Under the pieces are notes generated by a model that was not told where the DNA came from, ran no database searches, and saw only the letters and a list, made by a program, of their open reading frames with translations. Positions 1 through 11,655 of a stretch of DNA of 64,000 nucleotides are shown in pieces (within the stretch, counting starts at the first letter, position 1; each line of letters starts with the position of its first letter). Made by a program: the position numbers and the translations under genes. Origin of the DNA: Cyclaneusma minus (taxonomy: Eukaryota; Ascomycota; Leotiomycetes; Marthamycetales; Marthamycetaceae); NCBI GenBank assembly GCA_037179335.1, contig JAKZHN010000004.1:62001-126000 (forward strand), read 5' to 3'.

Positions 1-2411
1 CACCCTCGATGCCGCCGCCTCCGCCAGGAGCGCTCGAGGCTCCATCAAGCAGCTTCCGGCCTCGCAGATCAAGAAGCTGCTCGACAGTCGCAATGACCGA
101 GAAGTCCTGGACGGTCTGCGGAGGCTCATATCTGTACGTCGCAGCCGAGTTCTGGGATCTGAGCTAGTGCTAATCAACCGCCGTTCCCCCATCTTAGATG
201 ATGTACCGCTCCCAATCCGTCCTCACCTACTTCTCCTCCGTCGTGAAGAATGTCGCCTCTCCAAACCTTGAGATCAAGAAATTGGTCTACATCTACCTCA
301 CATTCAACGCCGAGTCCGAGCCCGACCTTGCCCTCCTTTCAATTAACACCATCCAGAAGAGCCTGTCGGACCAGAACCCCCAGGTCCGCGCCCTGGCTCT
401 CAAAACCATGTCCGGTATTCGTGTCCCAGTCATCTCGCAGATCGTCTCATTGGCTATAAAGAAAGGCTGCGCGGATATGAGCCCCTATGTCCGGAAAGCG
501 GCCGCCCTGGCTATCCCAAAGTGTTATCGCTTAGATCCGAATACAATGCCTCAGTTGATGGACTATTTGACGCTATTACTCGGCGACAAGCAGTATTTTG
601 TTGCAGGGGCTGCCGTCCGAGCCTTCCTGGACATCTGTCCCGAACGCTTGGATTTGGTGCATAAGCATTATAGGGGCTTGGTAAGGAAGTTGGTAGATAT
701 GGACGAGTGGAGTCAGCTGGCCACTTTGAACCTAATGACTGTCTATGGCCGGAAATGCTTCCCACGACGTACGCAAAAAGTCGGGAAAAGTAATGGTACG
801 AAAGGCTTCTACGATGATGACGGCGGGGACGAGGTAGAGACAGGGGAAATCGTTCAGGTTCTGGACCACGACCTGGAGCTGCTGCTGAAGAGCATCAGGC
901 CGCTTCTAAAGAGTCGAAACTCCGCTGTTGTTGTCGCCGTTGCTCGTTGCTATTTCAACCTCGGGACCCCTGAGTATATCCACACCGCAATCGGTCCACT
1001 CGTTGCACTTCTTCGAGGTCCTCAAGATATACAGCACGTTGCACTTTACAACATCGTCACAGTTTGTCTTGCACAGCCAGCAGCGTTTGTCAAATATGCG
1101 TCACATTTTCTCGTCCGCGCCACAGACCCTCCTCAAGTCTGGGAGCTAAAGCTAGAACTCTTAACCATCATCTTCCCTCACTGCGATCCTTACCTCAAGA
1201 GCCTCATTCTCAGCGAGCTTGAGCATTTCTCTCACAGCTCGGACCGAGCTCTGGTACGCGAAAGCGTCCGCGCAATCGGCCGCTGCGCTCAGAGCGACCA
1301 GCGCACCGCATCTCGGTGTCTGCGTCTTCTACTAAAACAAATCACAAGTCCGGATGGGAACTTGGTTGCCGAATCACTCACCGTTATCAGACATTTGATC
1401 CAACAGGAACCCGACGCCCACTCGGATACTGTCATCCGCTTGGCAAAAAATCTTGACACTGCCACAAACCCTCAAGCCAGAGCCACTATTATATGGCTCG
1501 TCGGGGAATTTGCTGGCTTGAATGGCGAGAACAACATCGCATCCGATGTGCTGCGAATTCTTGCCAAGGGTTTTGCTGACGAAGCGGAGCCAGCGAAGTT
1601 ACAGATTGTTCTGCTTGCCGCTAAGGTCTACCTCCATCATCTTAATCGCACGCAAGAAGAAACACCCAAACCTACCATAGACCGCCGGGACACTGCCACA
1701 GACAACTTAGAAGAACATGAGCAGGGAGGCTTCGCCGATTATAATGAAGCGCCTGTCCAAACGGCATCCCAAGAACTGGATACTACACATCCAGTCGTCA
1801 TGCTCTGGAACTACATCCTCCTCCTTGCCCGTTACGACACATGCTACGACCTTCGCGACCGAACGCGCCTCTATCGAGCCCTCCTTGCCGTTCCTTCATC
1901 GACACAGCTCGCATCATTGATGCTGCTAGCACCGAAGCCAGTCCCGCACACGCCCAGTCCTTCGGAAGGTCGCATTGGCTTCACCCTCGGCTCTGCAAGC
2001 TTAGTAGTCGGCGAAGAAGGTGGCTTGCATGGCCTGAGAGGCTACGAGGCGTTACCGGATTGGGTCGAGGCGGGCAAGGAGCCAGATCCGAAATTGCGTG
2101 ATTTCGAGGTCAAGAACGAATATGACGGAAGCGGACCGAGGATTATGACAGCCGATGAGAGGTTGGACAGTGCGGCAAAGGATGTAAAAGTTCCTGCAAT
2201 ATCGGGGGTTGGAGCAGGAACTGCCACCGTTGGTGCTGGCAAAGAAAAGACACTCGATGACTGGCTGGCGGAAAGCGAGGTGGAAGAAGAGGATGAAGAG
2301 GAAGAAAGTGAAGAGAGCGACGAAAGCGAGGACTCTAGCGAAGAAGAAGATGGCTCTGAAGATGATGAAGAAAGTGACGAAGATGGTGAGAATGACAAGT
2401 TAGTTAAATAA
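1..2411 (+). CDS. APL6: AP-3 adaptor complex, beta subunit (5' end cut by window edge)
   Basis: This is the large beta subunit of the AP-3 adaptor, which sorts cargo from the Golgi or endosome to the vacuole. The first coding segment runs in frame from base 2 to 133. An intron at 134-197 (GTACGT donor, GCTAATC branch, TTAG acceptor) joins it to 198-2411. The junction restores the conserved stretch ending LRRLIS-MMYRSQS of beta adaptins. The body is HEAT/ARM-like adaptin solenoid with the motifs VKNVASPNLEIKKLVYIYL and ALKTMSGIR. The last 50 or so residues are an acidic Asp/Glu/Ser tail after a Lys-poor hinge, as in AP-3 beta proteins. Stop TAA at 2409-2411. The start codon is outside the window. 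The family call is firm; how many residues are missing is unknown. Confidence 0.93.
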
Positions 2412-3105
2412 AGAGGCAGCACTAGCTCCATGAATACAGACTGAGGTACTCTCTGCCGCTAAGACTAGGCATACAGTAGTACCATGGATGGTTTCGTCAA
2501 TGTTGAGTCCTACATCCTCACGTGTCACATCTACATCGCCGCAAAAATACTTAAGAACCGTATGGGAAACACGTCCTACAACAGAGACATGGGATTTACC
2601 CTATACCTAGCAAAGAGACATGGGCCTGACCCAGCACCAAGCGAACTACAGTCTGAAAACCCATTGCTGCTCAAAGCGTTGATGAATATCTTGTGTCTGA
2701 ACTAATTATTTGGGCCGTGTTTCGGGCCAGGATGCGCAGTATTCAGCCATCCATGAGACACCACGTGCTTTGGAGCTTGTGCGGAGCAAGAAATTGTGAC
2801 TCTAACAAGGACAGTACTCGAATCGGGAAGGCATAAGAGCCTGGACAAAAGGAAATGCAGTCTTTGAATACTCCCCCTAGCTTTTGAGGAAGCAATGACC
2901 TGACCACACCCGTAGTCATTTGTTGTGGCTCAGGGAGCCACCGGCGTGTACAAGAACGCAAGAGAATAGTGACACACACTCCTGTATCGAAAACCCACGA
3001 TGGCTTTTCCCCTTCGACAAGCCAGGACTCCTCGGCTATGAGAACCTTGACGACTATTGCAGAAATGACAAGAGAGCTTGGGAAGACCGAAGGACGATAG
3101 CAGCC
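2412..3105. other. Convergent intergenic region
   Basis: The 3' flanks of the AP-3 beta gene and the zinc-knuckle gene meet here. Short open frames exist (for example 2484-2705) but show no family motif, splice pattern or coding-like composition. I see nothing further. Confidence 0.6.
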
Positions 3106-5583
3106 TTACCAGCGACGACTGTTTGTCGTCCAGTCAGTATTCATCTCGAAATTTGATAACATTATTAACAGAAAATTACTCACCTGTAAGCAGCGTCAAC
3201 TTGAGGCTGGGCTCTTGCCTTTTTCCGTCTCGGAACCGCGTCTTCCTGACGCTTCCTGGCAGATTTGCCCAGGCCTAACAACTCGGCCGCCACCGGCGAT
3301 AGCGGCGATTCTTCCCTGGCATGTCCGTTCTCGTCTTCCTCAACTGGGGTAGTATTCAGGCTCAAACGCATCTTTCGCTGTGACTGCTCACGACCGGAGT
3401 CCTCGGAGAGAGGACTGTGGAGGTTGCCATTAGTCTTACGTCTTCTAGTGTCAGGCGGAGGGGGTGGCGGAGGATTGTTTTTGTCAAAAGTACGACTATC
3501 CCTACGGCCATACTCGTTGCCAATGCCATTGCTGTAGGAGCCATTGGCGCTGACATAGCCACTATCTTGTCGTTTTCGGGGTGGGACCACTTGTGAATCA
3601 TTCGGCGGCCTTGCCGAGTGTTTGTCCCGGAAGGTTTGGGGCTTCACTGGCTTAGGAGATCCAGTAACGCCCAGTGATGCCAGCCGGGCTTCTTGAGCTG
3701 CAGCCGAGTCCAGCACTGAGCCAGAGTCTTCTCCAGGCTGGGGCGCCCACATATCGTCTACCACATCCAAAGTTGGTGTCTTTTCACGGTCGATAACCGG
3801 GGTGGGTAAACGCTCCATCTTTGATCCATGCTCACGCATCTGTCGGGGTGAGGCTGCCATCCGAGGAGACGTGATATTAGGTGCGATAGGCTGCACGTTT
3901 TCATCATCGTTGGGATATGCGCGCTTGCGAGGGACCGCTGATTGTCTATGCTGATGTGACGCAGACTCATCCTGTGCAGGGCGGACATCTCTCTCTTGCA
4001 TCCATGCATGGAGATCTTCCTGGGAAATTGAAGGAGAATCAAAATCAATGACCGCGAAAGCCGGGTCGGTTCGCAAGACAGGCCACTCGTCAGTATCCCT
4101 AATGTTCTTGAGGAATTCTACCTGATTGCCAGCATTAACGTACTGGGACACGAAAACCTGACCTCTAGGGGGCACTGGGAATGGCTCCTTGTTGTAGACT
4201 GCAGGAAGAGCCCGCGATATTGGGCTGGCATCTTGGCGGCGGGGGTCATTCTCGAATGCAAAGGCTTCTGCCATTGCTTGAAGCTCCCAGGCAGAATCCG
4301 ACTCTTCTTCTGTGCCATCCGGCGGAGCTGGGGTTTCATGAGCTTGGCCGTTTCCGCCAAACCTTGGAGCACCGTTGCGGTCAGGAGTGGAGTGTGGACG
4401 GATGGGTGCAGAAGAACGCTGTTGATTGTTGACTGGTAGCGTGGGATGGTATCCTTGCAGTGCGTAGCCAGAACCCGGGTAGGGTGGTTGAAGGTTAGTT
4501 GGAGGACCGTATTGGGCTTGGTCGTATGGCGCAGCTTGGTAGGCTCCAGTGTAGGCCTCCTGGAACTGGTTCGGGTGCTGGCTCTGGTGCTGGCCCGGGT
4601 ACTGGCTCTGGTGCTGGCCGGGGTACTGGCCCGGGTATTGGCCCGGGTACGGCTGTGGATATTGAGCCGGTCCTTGCTGCTGATATGCTGCGGGGTCTTG
4701 TGTTGGTGCAGTGGCCGGACCAGCCCATTGCTGGTGGGACAGGCCTGCTGGGTCAGAGCCTGTGCCATAGGTATTGTACCCAGGCTGGGCCTGGTACTGG
4801 CCAGGATATGGCGCAGGTGGAGGAGGCTGTGGATTGTATTGCTGCGAGTACTCGTATTGTTGCGGTGGGTAAGGGGGCGCACCATTGGGAGGATGGTGGC
4901 CATATCCTTGTGGTGGCTGGTCATAACCTTGGCCATAGGTCTGGCCATAGCCTTGATACGAACTATTCTGCTGCTGTGGCTGATTGTACGGTGGGGCACT
5001 ACCAGGCATTGGAGACTGGGCATATCCAGCTTGGGGATATCCGTGGCCACTGTGAGGAGCTTGTGGTTGACCGTACGCAGCATACAAAGGACCAGCCAAG
5101 GGTGGTGGCTGGGTGTGATAAGCCGGAAAAGGCTGTTGGCCAGGCGTCGGGTAGCTCTGATAGCCAGGTCCCAGTGGGTGAGATGGGTAAGCTTGGGGGG
5201 CACCATACTGCTGTGTCACGTGCGGTGGAGGAGCGTATCGCGTGATAACAGGGGCCGACGGCTTTGGATACCGAGTGACTACTGGGGCCGTCTTTTGGCG
5301 CTTGTTTGGCCGATGATCTTGATTGTCCTCATGTGGCTGGCGTCCCTGTGTAGCCCAGGCAGCTATGATACCTCTGATGAGCGAGCACATGATTAGCTGG
5401 GGCCCATGGCAAACATGCTGGATAAACAACTTACGCAGGCACTGGACGGTATGGCTCCCAGCAAGCCACTGTATAGTGACCTTCGGCGCCGCAATTGTAG
5501 CAGCGCGGGACTTCAGCTTTGTGGGGGCTTGTAGACTGGTCACCCTGGCCGTGGGATGACTGTCCCGGCTGCTGTGAAGCCAT
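3106..5583 (-). CDS. CCHC zinc-knuckle, Pro/Gln/Tyr-rich protein
   Basis: Three exons: 5435-5583, 3184-5373 and a 13-nt last exon 3106-3118, giving 783 residues. Intron 1 (5374-5434) has a GTAAGT donor and splits a codon so that the knuckle is followed by VPAGIIAAW, the pattern usual in fungal zinc-knuckle proteins. Intron 2 (3119-3183) has a GTGAGT donor, a TACTGAC branch and a CAG acceptor, and gives the C-terminus AAYSRRW. Reading through the donor would instead stop at AAYR. The knuckle, near residues 25-40, reads CYNCGAEGHYTVAC and should bind single-stranded nucleic acid. It is followed by a long disordered Pro/Gln/Tyr/Gly tract with PGQY repeats, then a charged C-terminal part. A role in RNA binding is inferred from the knuckle only. 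Confidence 0.8.
4560..4662. repeat. Coding 12-bp tandem repeat (PGQY-like units)
   Basis: On the minus strand this encodes repeated Pro-Gly-Gln-Tyr and Pro-Gly-Gln-His-Gln-Ser units of the zinc-knuckle protein. On the plus strand it reads as repeated TACTGGCCCGGG-like 12-mers. Such in-frame minisatellites often vary in copy number between strains. Confidence 0.75.
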
Positions 5584-6398
5584 GAAGAAGGTGAGGCCTA
5601 CTTGCGGCAAGGCATTGACAGATAGCGTGCGGAGATTCAAGCTTTTCTGAATTCGCAGAAGACAAGAGGTCGCCGTCCGGATCGGACCAGATTTCACCGG
5701 GACAAGAGCTGTCCTAGAAATTCAGGTCGCTGGCGGAGTCTGAAGCAGCAGAGTAGAGACAGGACAGAGACCGGGCAACAGAGCAGATCGAGCTCTCCCA
5801 GCGCGATCGGGACAGATAGCAGAAGGCAGTGAGCATGAATGTATGACTCGCTGGGATTGAAGCAGAGCGGGCGGGATGAAAGGCCCTTGGAGCAGCGGAG
5901 AAGAGAACGGATGCAGATCCGGGGAGAAGAGTCCTGCGAAGAAGAGAAGGGAACGATGGCGGGAAAACTGGGACGGACGGAGATACAAGGAGGCCAGGAG
6001 CTGCAATGCGCTCCGTCTTCTTCGTGTTTATGTGACGGTCCTCCTCCAAGACAACATAGCCGTAGGTACCTAAGTAGTAGTCGTCTCGTAGGGCACTGCA
6101 TGTACTGCACGCTCTGTGAAAAATGACGCTAGCTGCACGGGCCACTGGAGGCTCACGAGAAATGATGGGAAACATGAAGCACATATCCTAAAGCTTCTCG
6201 TCCACCGCAGCCACCTGTCTCCATGTCGCTGAAGATGCTCTCGCCATGAAGAGCCGTCGTCGGTGCTGTTTCTTCCACACTCTCCCGTGACGCTTTTGGC
6301 CGCCGCCCAGCCATGACTTGCTCTCCCGACCATTCTCGCCACACTTGATTCCCCGGTGCCCATCTCCAAGCAACCGCCACACCTTCCTGCGGCGCATC
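5584..6398. other. Divergent promoter region
   Basis: This 0.8-kb stretch separates the start codons of the zinc-knuckle gene (minus) and PPG1 (plus). It must hold both promoters and 5' untranslated regions. I see no further gene. The overlapping short open frames on both strands lack motifs. Confidence 0.6.
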
Positions 6399-7520
6399 AT
6401 GCCTGGCCTTCCGTGTATGCAACCTCTCTCCCTGTCCAAAAGCTGCGCCCGCGAATTCCAGCTTACGTGCCCTCTTTTTTAGCTTCTGTCGACCTGGACG
6501 AATGCATTTCGCGCCTCTACAAGAAGGAGCTGTTGGCCGAATCTGTCATCGAGGCTATCTGTGCCAAAACGAAAGAGCTCTTGATGCAGGAGAGCAATGT
6601 GGTGCATGTCCAGGCGCCTGTCACCGTGGTCGGCGATATCCATGGCCAGTTCTTCGACCTGATCGAGATATTCAAAATCGGCGGATACTGTCCGGACACA
6701 AACTATCTCTTCCTTGGCGACTATGTCGATCGCGGCATGTTCAGTGTCGAGACGATTTCTTTGCTCGTCTGTCTAAAACTCCGATACCCACATCGCGTTC
6801 ACCTCATCCGCGGCAATCACGAATCGAGAGGTGTTACTCAGTCCTATGGCTTCTATACCGAGTGCTCGCGAAAGTATGGCAATGCCAACGTCTGGCATTA
6901 CTTCACCGACATGTTCGATTTCCTCACTCTGAGCGTGGTTATAAACAATCAGATATTCTGTGTACATGGAGGTGCGTTGCTGCGAGACTCCTGACAGGCT
7001 GTGTTGGAATGAGGCCTTTCAAATACTGACCTACCCGTGCTGCGCAGGGCTCTCCCCTTCCATCCATTCCATCGACCAAATCAAGATCATCGACCGGTTC
7101 CGCGAAATCCCCCATGAAGGTCCTATGGCCGACTTAGTCTGGTCCGACCCTGACCCGGACCGCGACGAATTCTCCCTCTCACCCCGTGGCGCCGGCTACA
7201 CCTTTGGTGCTCAAGTCGTCAAGAAATTCCTCGATGTAAACAACATGTCTCACATTCTACGAGCGCACCAGTTGTGCCAGGAAGGTTACCAGGTACTATA
7301 TGACGACAGGTTAAGCACTGTGTGGAGCGCGCCGAATTACTGTTACAGATGCGGCAATCAAGCAAGTGTGCTAGAAGTCAGTGATACAGGGGAGAGATAC
7401 TTCAATGTCTTTTCTGCGGCGCCAGAGAATGACCTGCATAGGGCGGAGGCGCAGCAAGCAGGAGCTGGAGGGGGTGAGAAGCAGGCGGATGGGAGCGCAT
7501 TACCGGAGTACTTCTTGTGA
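6399..7520 (+). CDS. PPG1: PP2A-like serine/threonine phosphatase catalytic subunit Ppg1
   Basis: Three exons: a 16-nt first exon 6399-6414, then 6483-6971 and 7048-7520 (325 residues). Intron 1 (6415-6482) has a GTATGC donor and TTTTAG acceptor and yields the start [14 protein letters not shown], the usual N-terminal spacing. Intron 2 (6972-7047, GTGCGT donor, TACTGAC branch) restores CVHGGLSPS. Catalytic metal-site motifs are all present: GDIHGQ (about residue 56), GDYVDRG (84), RGNHES (115) and HGG (167). The C-terminus EYFL is the carboxyl-methylation type end of PP2A-family enzymes. [14 protein letters not shown] and SYGFYTEC point to Ppg1 rather than PP2A, PP4 or Sit4. In yeasts Ppg1 works with Tap42/Tip41 and in STRIPAK-like Far complexes. 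The first micro-exon is my inference; the alternative is an ATG at 6356 without intron 1. Confidence 0.9.
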
Positions 7521-7852
7521 ATAATACCTTCGATTACAACATATGCTGGACGATACCCACAGGGTCTTGATGAAAAAGCTGGAAAACGGAGTTAGGAGGA
7601 ATTTGCATCACAGGCGCATGGCTTAGTCCTTGACTACAGAGACTGGCAAATTGGCCATTCAAGCTAGATCACTGCAGATAGAAACTCTAGAACGAAAGGG
7701 ACAAGCCGCTTAGGCTTTCTGGTATCATTGCTTCATGCCTTCATATCATCCGAGATTCACGATTTTGGCTGCCTATTCCAGCTCGCTCTTATTGCTCCCG
7801 ACACAGCATCTGGTAAAGCGATGCAGAACTGAATTGATGGCCGCGTACCAAT
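7521..7852. other. Convergent intergenic region
   Basis: This is the 3' flank shared by PPG1 and the Rho-GDI gene. No gene or clear repeat is seen. Confidence 0.6.
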
Positions 7853-8577
7853 CTACCATTCCTTGGCGATGTCGAAGCTCCATTCGAATTCGAGGTGCTT
7901 GTTCTTGTCGTCGTCGACGAAAGTAGAGATAGCATTGTAATGGCCTCGGGCGATCATGCCAGACGGAGCATCCTCCTCCGCAACTAACACAAGAATTAGT
8001 ATGACCGAGCCTCGGAAGCTTAGTAGCTGTGGCAGGAAGAACGTACACTTCTTGGTGTAGAAGGGCTTGTCGGTGGTATTTGGAGCATAGCTGCCAATCA
8101 TCTCCTGATCCTTGCTCACGCGAATGCCTTTGCGCTTGACAACCTGGACGTACTGCAAGCCACTCAAGACCTCGTGCTGCACCTTGAACTTGGCCGTCAT
8201 GTTGAACCTGGCGCCCTCCTTAATCTTGAACGGCTTCTCCTTCAGCGTAGCTTCGGAGCCCTTCTCGGACAAGTCGATGGTGACAGGAGGTCGGCCCTCG
8301 GACTCCATGGTGAGGGAGAGGATGATGCAGTGTCGCGGGTCGTTGGGGTCGGAGATCGAGGCGCCCCCAGAGGTGAGACCCAGGGAGGCTTTGTATCGTT
8401 GCAAGGACTCGTCTTCGGCATCTGGACAGAAAGATGTTAGTTCTCGCAGCTGTGATTGGCAGGGCAAGGGGAGAGTTCAGACTCACCCATGGCGTGGATA
8501 TCGGCCATGAGCTTCTTCTCGGGCGCCTTGAAGCCCTCCGTCTGCTCAGGCAGGAGATCTTCATCCTTGGAAGCCAT
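7853..8577 (-). CDS. RDI1: Rho GDP-dissociation inhibitor
   Basis: Three exons: 8487-8577, 8047-8421 and 7853-7983, coding 198 residues. Introns are 8422-8486 (GTGAGT) and 7984-8046 (GTACGT). The second junction makes YTKKFAEEDAPSGMIARG, matching the conserved immunoglobulin-like fold of RhoGDIs. The first creates AMDAEDESLQRYKASLG, the N-terminal regulatory arm. The C-terminus ends HLEFEWSFDIAKEW, the family signature. Rho-GDI extracts prenylated Rho/Cdc42 GTPases from membranes and keeps them GDP-bound in the cytosol, so it affects polarity and hyphal growth. The length is normal for the family. The call is secure. Confidence 0.95.
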
Positions 8578-9608
8578 GATTGCGGTTTGGTCGTTCGAGA
8601 AGTAGTGGGGGGATGGCAGAAGGAGTGACGAGCCCGGTCGGGAAAAGACAGGCTCTCTATGTTAGGTGGTGGACCGGAATGGAGTTGAGGGTCGTGGGTG
8701 AACTGTGAAGCAAGGTGACTGCCCCTCCTCTCATGGATCGAAGCTCTAAAACGTCCAATGCACCAAGGGTCACCGCTCTTAGCCGACACGTGACCGAGGG
8801 GTCGGAGCATCTGGCAATCCCCGTTGGCCTTCGCGTAATAACAACTTGGGAAGCACTACGTTCAATGGAAAGCCCCTGATTTGGCCTGTAGACAATTGCT
8901 CGGGTCGTTCAATCCCAGTCACTTGGAGTGCGTATACAGTACTTCCATTTATTAAGAATACTACTAATTACCAAGAATATTCATATAACTGAGAACACCA
9001 CGACATACAAGGGGTTGTGGCAGGATAGCTAACTACCTACCCTATGTGGAGCCAGGCGCTGAGCGCGGCAGCGGGGCCTACATAGCGTCTACCTATGCAC
9101 GTATTCAATGTTGTATAGGTAGAGGCCAGGCCGGACCGTGAACGGAAGCCTCCAAGCCACATCACTACTGCCGGCATCCACGAGCGCCACCAGACTTGAT
9201 CCAACGCTCCAGTCCCGTCCAGCTCCTATCGTCTACTCTATGCCGACCTGATCCCCGACTGCTCGTTGCGCTGCTGCAGCATCTCTATCCGCAGACAGCT
9301 TCGTATGTTGAGCGGCATTGACTCGCATCGCAGGCCCCAGGCGCACCGTGCTCCTTGGTAGTCCAATCCAATATTTGACGCGCCAGCGCTTCTGCGTCCA
9401 TAGTCCCGACTCCCAGCTCCACGTCGCGACGTGAAAGCCGCGATTATTCTTCCAGGAGCAACAGTACGTGTACTATCCTCCCTGTTCCTGCAATTCGCCT
9501 TGCGCATAGCAACTAAGATAACGAGCAGCCCCCCCTCCATTCCCCGAGCGCAAGCCGAACGTGCTTCGCGACACGAACTCGTCAACACTTTCTCTCTCAA
9601 GCAACACC
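8578..9608. other. Divergent intergenic region with 19-bp periodic segment
   Basis: About 1 kb separates the Rho-GDI and Bqt4 start codons. It contains promoter sequence for both genes and a short AT-rich stretch near 8935-9010 with 19-bp periodicity (listed separately). No gene is supported. Confidence 0.6.
8935..9010. repeat. Degenerate 19-bp periodic repeat, locus 1
   Basis: Consecutive 19-mers are AAGAATACTACTAATTACC (8954-8972) and AAGAATATTCATATAACTG (8973-8991). Weaker units flank them at 8935-8953 and 8992-9010. The shared GAATATTC-like core resembles the units at 38.6 and 57.4 kb. The match is moderate, so family membership is inferred. Confidence 0.45.
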
Positions 9609-10921
9609 ATGGCCACCCGCAGCCTGCCCTCGAGGGTCAATCCTCTGCTGCTTCCAGACGAGACACCCTCTTGTATGCTTTGCTCGACGCGACTGTAGCC
9701 GACCCCGTTCTCTAGCTAACCCGTTGCGCAGATGAGACTCTCGTGAAGAGGCGTCGCCTGGGACAGACCGACCTTGCCGTCAAGGCTGGTCAGGTAGGCA
9801 TCTCCAATGCGACCAAGCCAAAGAACTTGGGAACTTTCGATTACGCCCATCTCCGCGCACCTTTGCCAAAGAATGTCGCGGGCTCCGAGATTTTCGTTCC
9901 CAATGCGCCAGCTTCATACTTCCTCATGCGACGAAGTCAAGATGGCTTTATCAGTGCCACTGGCATGTTCAAAGCTTGCTTCCCTTGGGCCAAGCTAGCG
10001 GAAGAAGAAGCCGAGAGGGCATACATCAAAAGCCTCCCGACCACCAGCTCAGAGGAGACCGCCGGCAACGTCTGGATCCCCCCAACCCACGCGCTGGAGC
10101 TAGCCGAAGAATACCAAATCACGCCTTGGATCAGGGCCCTATTGGACAACGAGCCAATTGAAGTCAATCCGACCAAAGACGCAACCCCAAAGAGTATCTC
10201 ACCTCCGCCGAAATTCCTTCTACCAGCCGAGACGTTGGCCCCTCCCCCTGCGCCATCACCTACTCGAGGCCGCCCGCGTAGATCTGTGTCTCCAAGCAAA
10301 CTCGCGTCGCCCAAGAAAACTACGGCATCTACACGCAAGAAGGCCACGAAGGAAAAGGCTTCTTCGGCCGTTGGTGCGAAGAACACGAGTCGCAGCCTAC
10401 AAAAGGAACTGAGAGCGGCTGCCTCGGCGTCCGACTCTGACTTTGCTGTAAAGAGCGAGGAATCCATCAAATCGGAGCCTATAGAGGATGAGCCCAAGGT
10501 GCGCGTTAATGTCGACACCGAGGTCGAGGTTTCTAACGACGTGGAGACAACACATACGCATGTCGAAGTTGAGATGCCGGCCGGTTCTCCAGAGCTGCCG
10601 CTGCCAGAGGATACGGCGGCTATGATTGCCAAAGCCAAGGAGATGGTCGAAGCAGCTGTCCGGGCTGAAAACTCGACCGAGTCCGGCCCTGGCAAATCAA
10701 AGAAGAGCAAAAGAAGGATTGAGCAGGTCGAGCAGGAAGATGAGGCGATTGATGGCGAGGCACCAGTAGAGGCTGCTCCATCGACGAAGAAAGCGAAGAT
10801 CGAGACGGAGCTCATCGAGACGGAGCTCAGGAAGGAGAAGGTCAAGACAAGAGCATTGATCGGAATCAGTGCAACTTTGGCGTTTGGGGCTATCATCCCC
10901 TATGTTTTCGGCGCTCTCTAG
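9609..10921 (+). CDS. BQT4: Bqt4-like KilA-N/APSES-domain inner nuclear membrane protein
   Basis: Two exons, 9609-9672 and 9732-10921, coding 417 residues. The intron (9673-9731) has a GTATGC donor, a GCTAACC branch and a GCAG acceptor. A KilA-N/APSES-type DNA-binding fold lies at about residues 80-160, with the motifs YFLMRRSQDGFISATGMFKACFPW and GNVWIPPTHALELAEEY. A long, charged, Ser/Pro/Lys-rich linker follows. The last 22 residues form a hydrophobic tail anchor (LIGISATLAFGAIIPYVFG). KilA-N plus a C-terminal tail anchor is the architecture of fission yeast Bqt4, which ties telomeres and chromatin to the nuclear envelope. Telomere tethering here is inferred. The ATG at 9609 has good context (CACCATGG). 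Confidence 0.85.
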
Positions 10922-11655
10922 ACCAGGGTGCCCCACGCTTGTCTATTTCCCATCTTCTTCCTGGGTGGCCTGTTTGTTCCTTCGCGATTCACACATTCGT
11001 TGATCTGCTGACGAGGGCTGCCCGACAATTGCATACCCAAGCAGTGTCGAGTGTTGATTTCATTGACCGCTGAATTCTACGGTGGCTGGCGCAAGCCTTC
11101 AATTCTGCCTTGGACACGTTCCCGGGCTTAGTGATGAGCATTCGGGGTGTCTGGATGGGAGTTTTTGTAGGCGTAACATTGTATTGTAAAGGGAATCGAG
11201 CAGTGCAAATTCTAATCTAAATGTCCAAATCCGACTCTGCAAAGTAGAGTTATGTACGTTATACTTAATATGTGGAACCATGTCTGATGTTGTTGACATG
11301 GTGTGACGCGAGACGCGACCTGCGCTTGGGAGTGGCTCAAAGCATCGTGCAAAGATCAATGCCACTTGTCCAGTTGCGCAAATACCGACTCGAGGACTGT
11401 TTCTCTGGCAATGGCTTAGACTCATGTGTCGCTACGAGATCTTCGGCTCGCTCCTGTATGCTTCCCCGTCCCAGCTCGACCACTGTCCACGGCCCGGGCG
11501 CAGATAGGTACTTTTCATGTTGACTGACCTGCCCGCCAGGCTCCTGTACTACGACTTCATCGACTACCCACGCCCCGAATACCAAAGCCGCCCAGGCTCG
11601 TGTACGGATGCTGAAATGACCGCGCGCCCGCCGAAACTCCAGCCCACAATCCGCG
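10922..11655. other. Intergenic region (tandem genes)
   Basis: This holds the Bqt4 3' flank and the GCP4 promoter. Small overlapping open frames lack homology. I see nothing else. Confidence 0.6.

Noticed and set aside
2042..2431. Ser-rich minus-strand frame opposite the AP-3 beta tail
   Set aside because: It mirrors the acidic Glu/Asp/Ser codons of the beta-adaptin C-terminus.
4118..5396. Long open frames on both strands opposite the zinc-knuckle gene (316, 362 and 248 residues)
   Set aside because: They are produced by the low-complexity Pro/Gln repeat in alternative frames. They have no family motifs, and the zinc-knuckle frame has splice support and conserved ends.
9937..10896. 319-residue minus-strand frame opposite Bqt4
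   Set aside because: It is an antisense shadow of the Ser/Lys/Glu-rich linker; Bqt4 has a KilA-N domain and a tail anchor on the plus strand.
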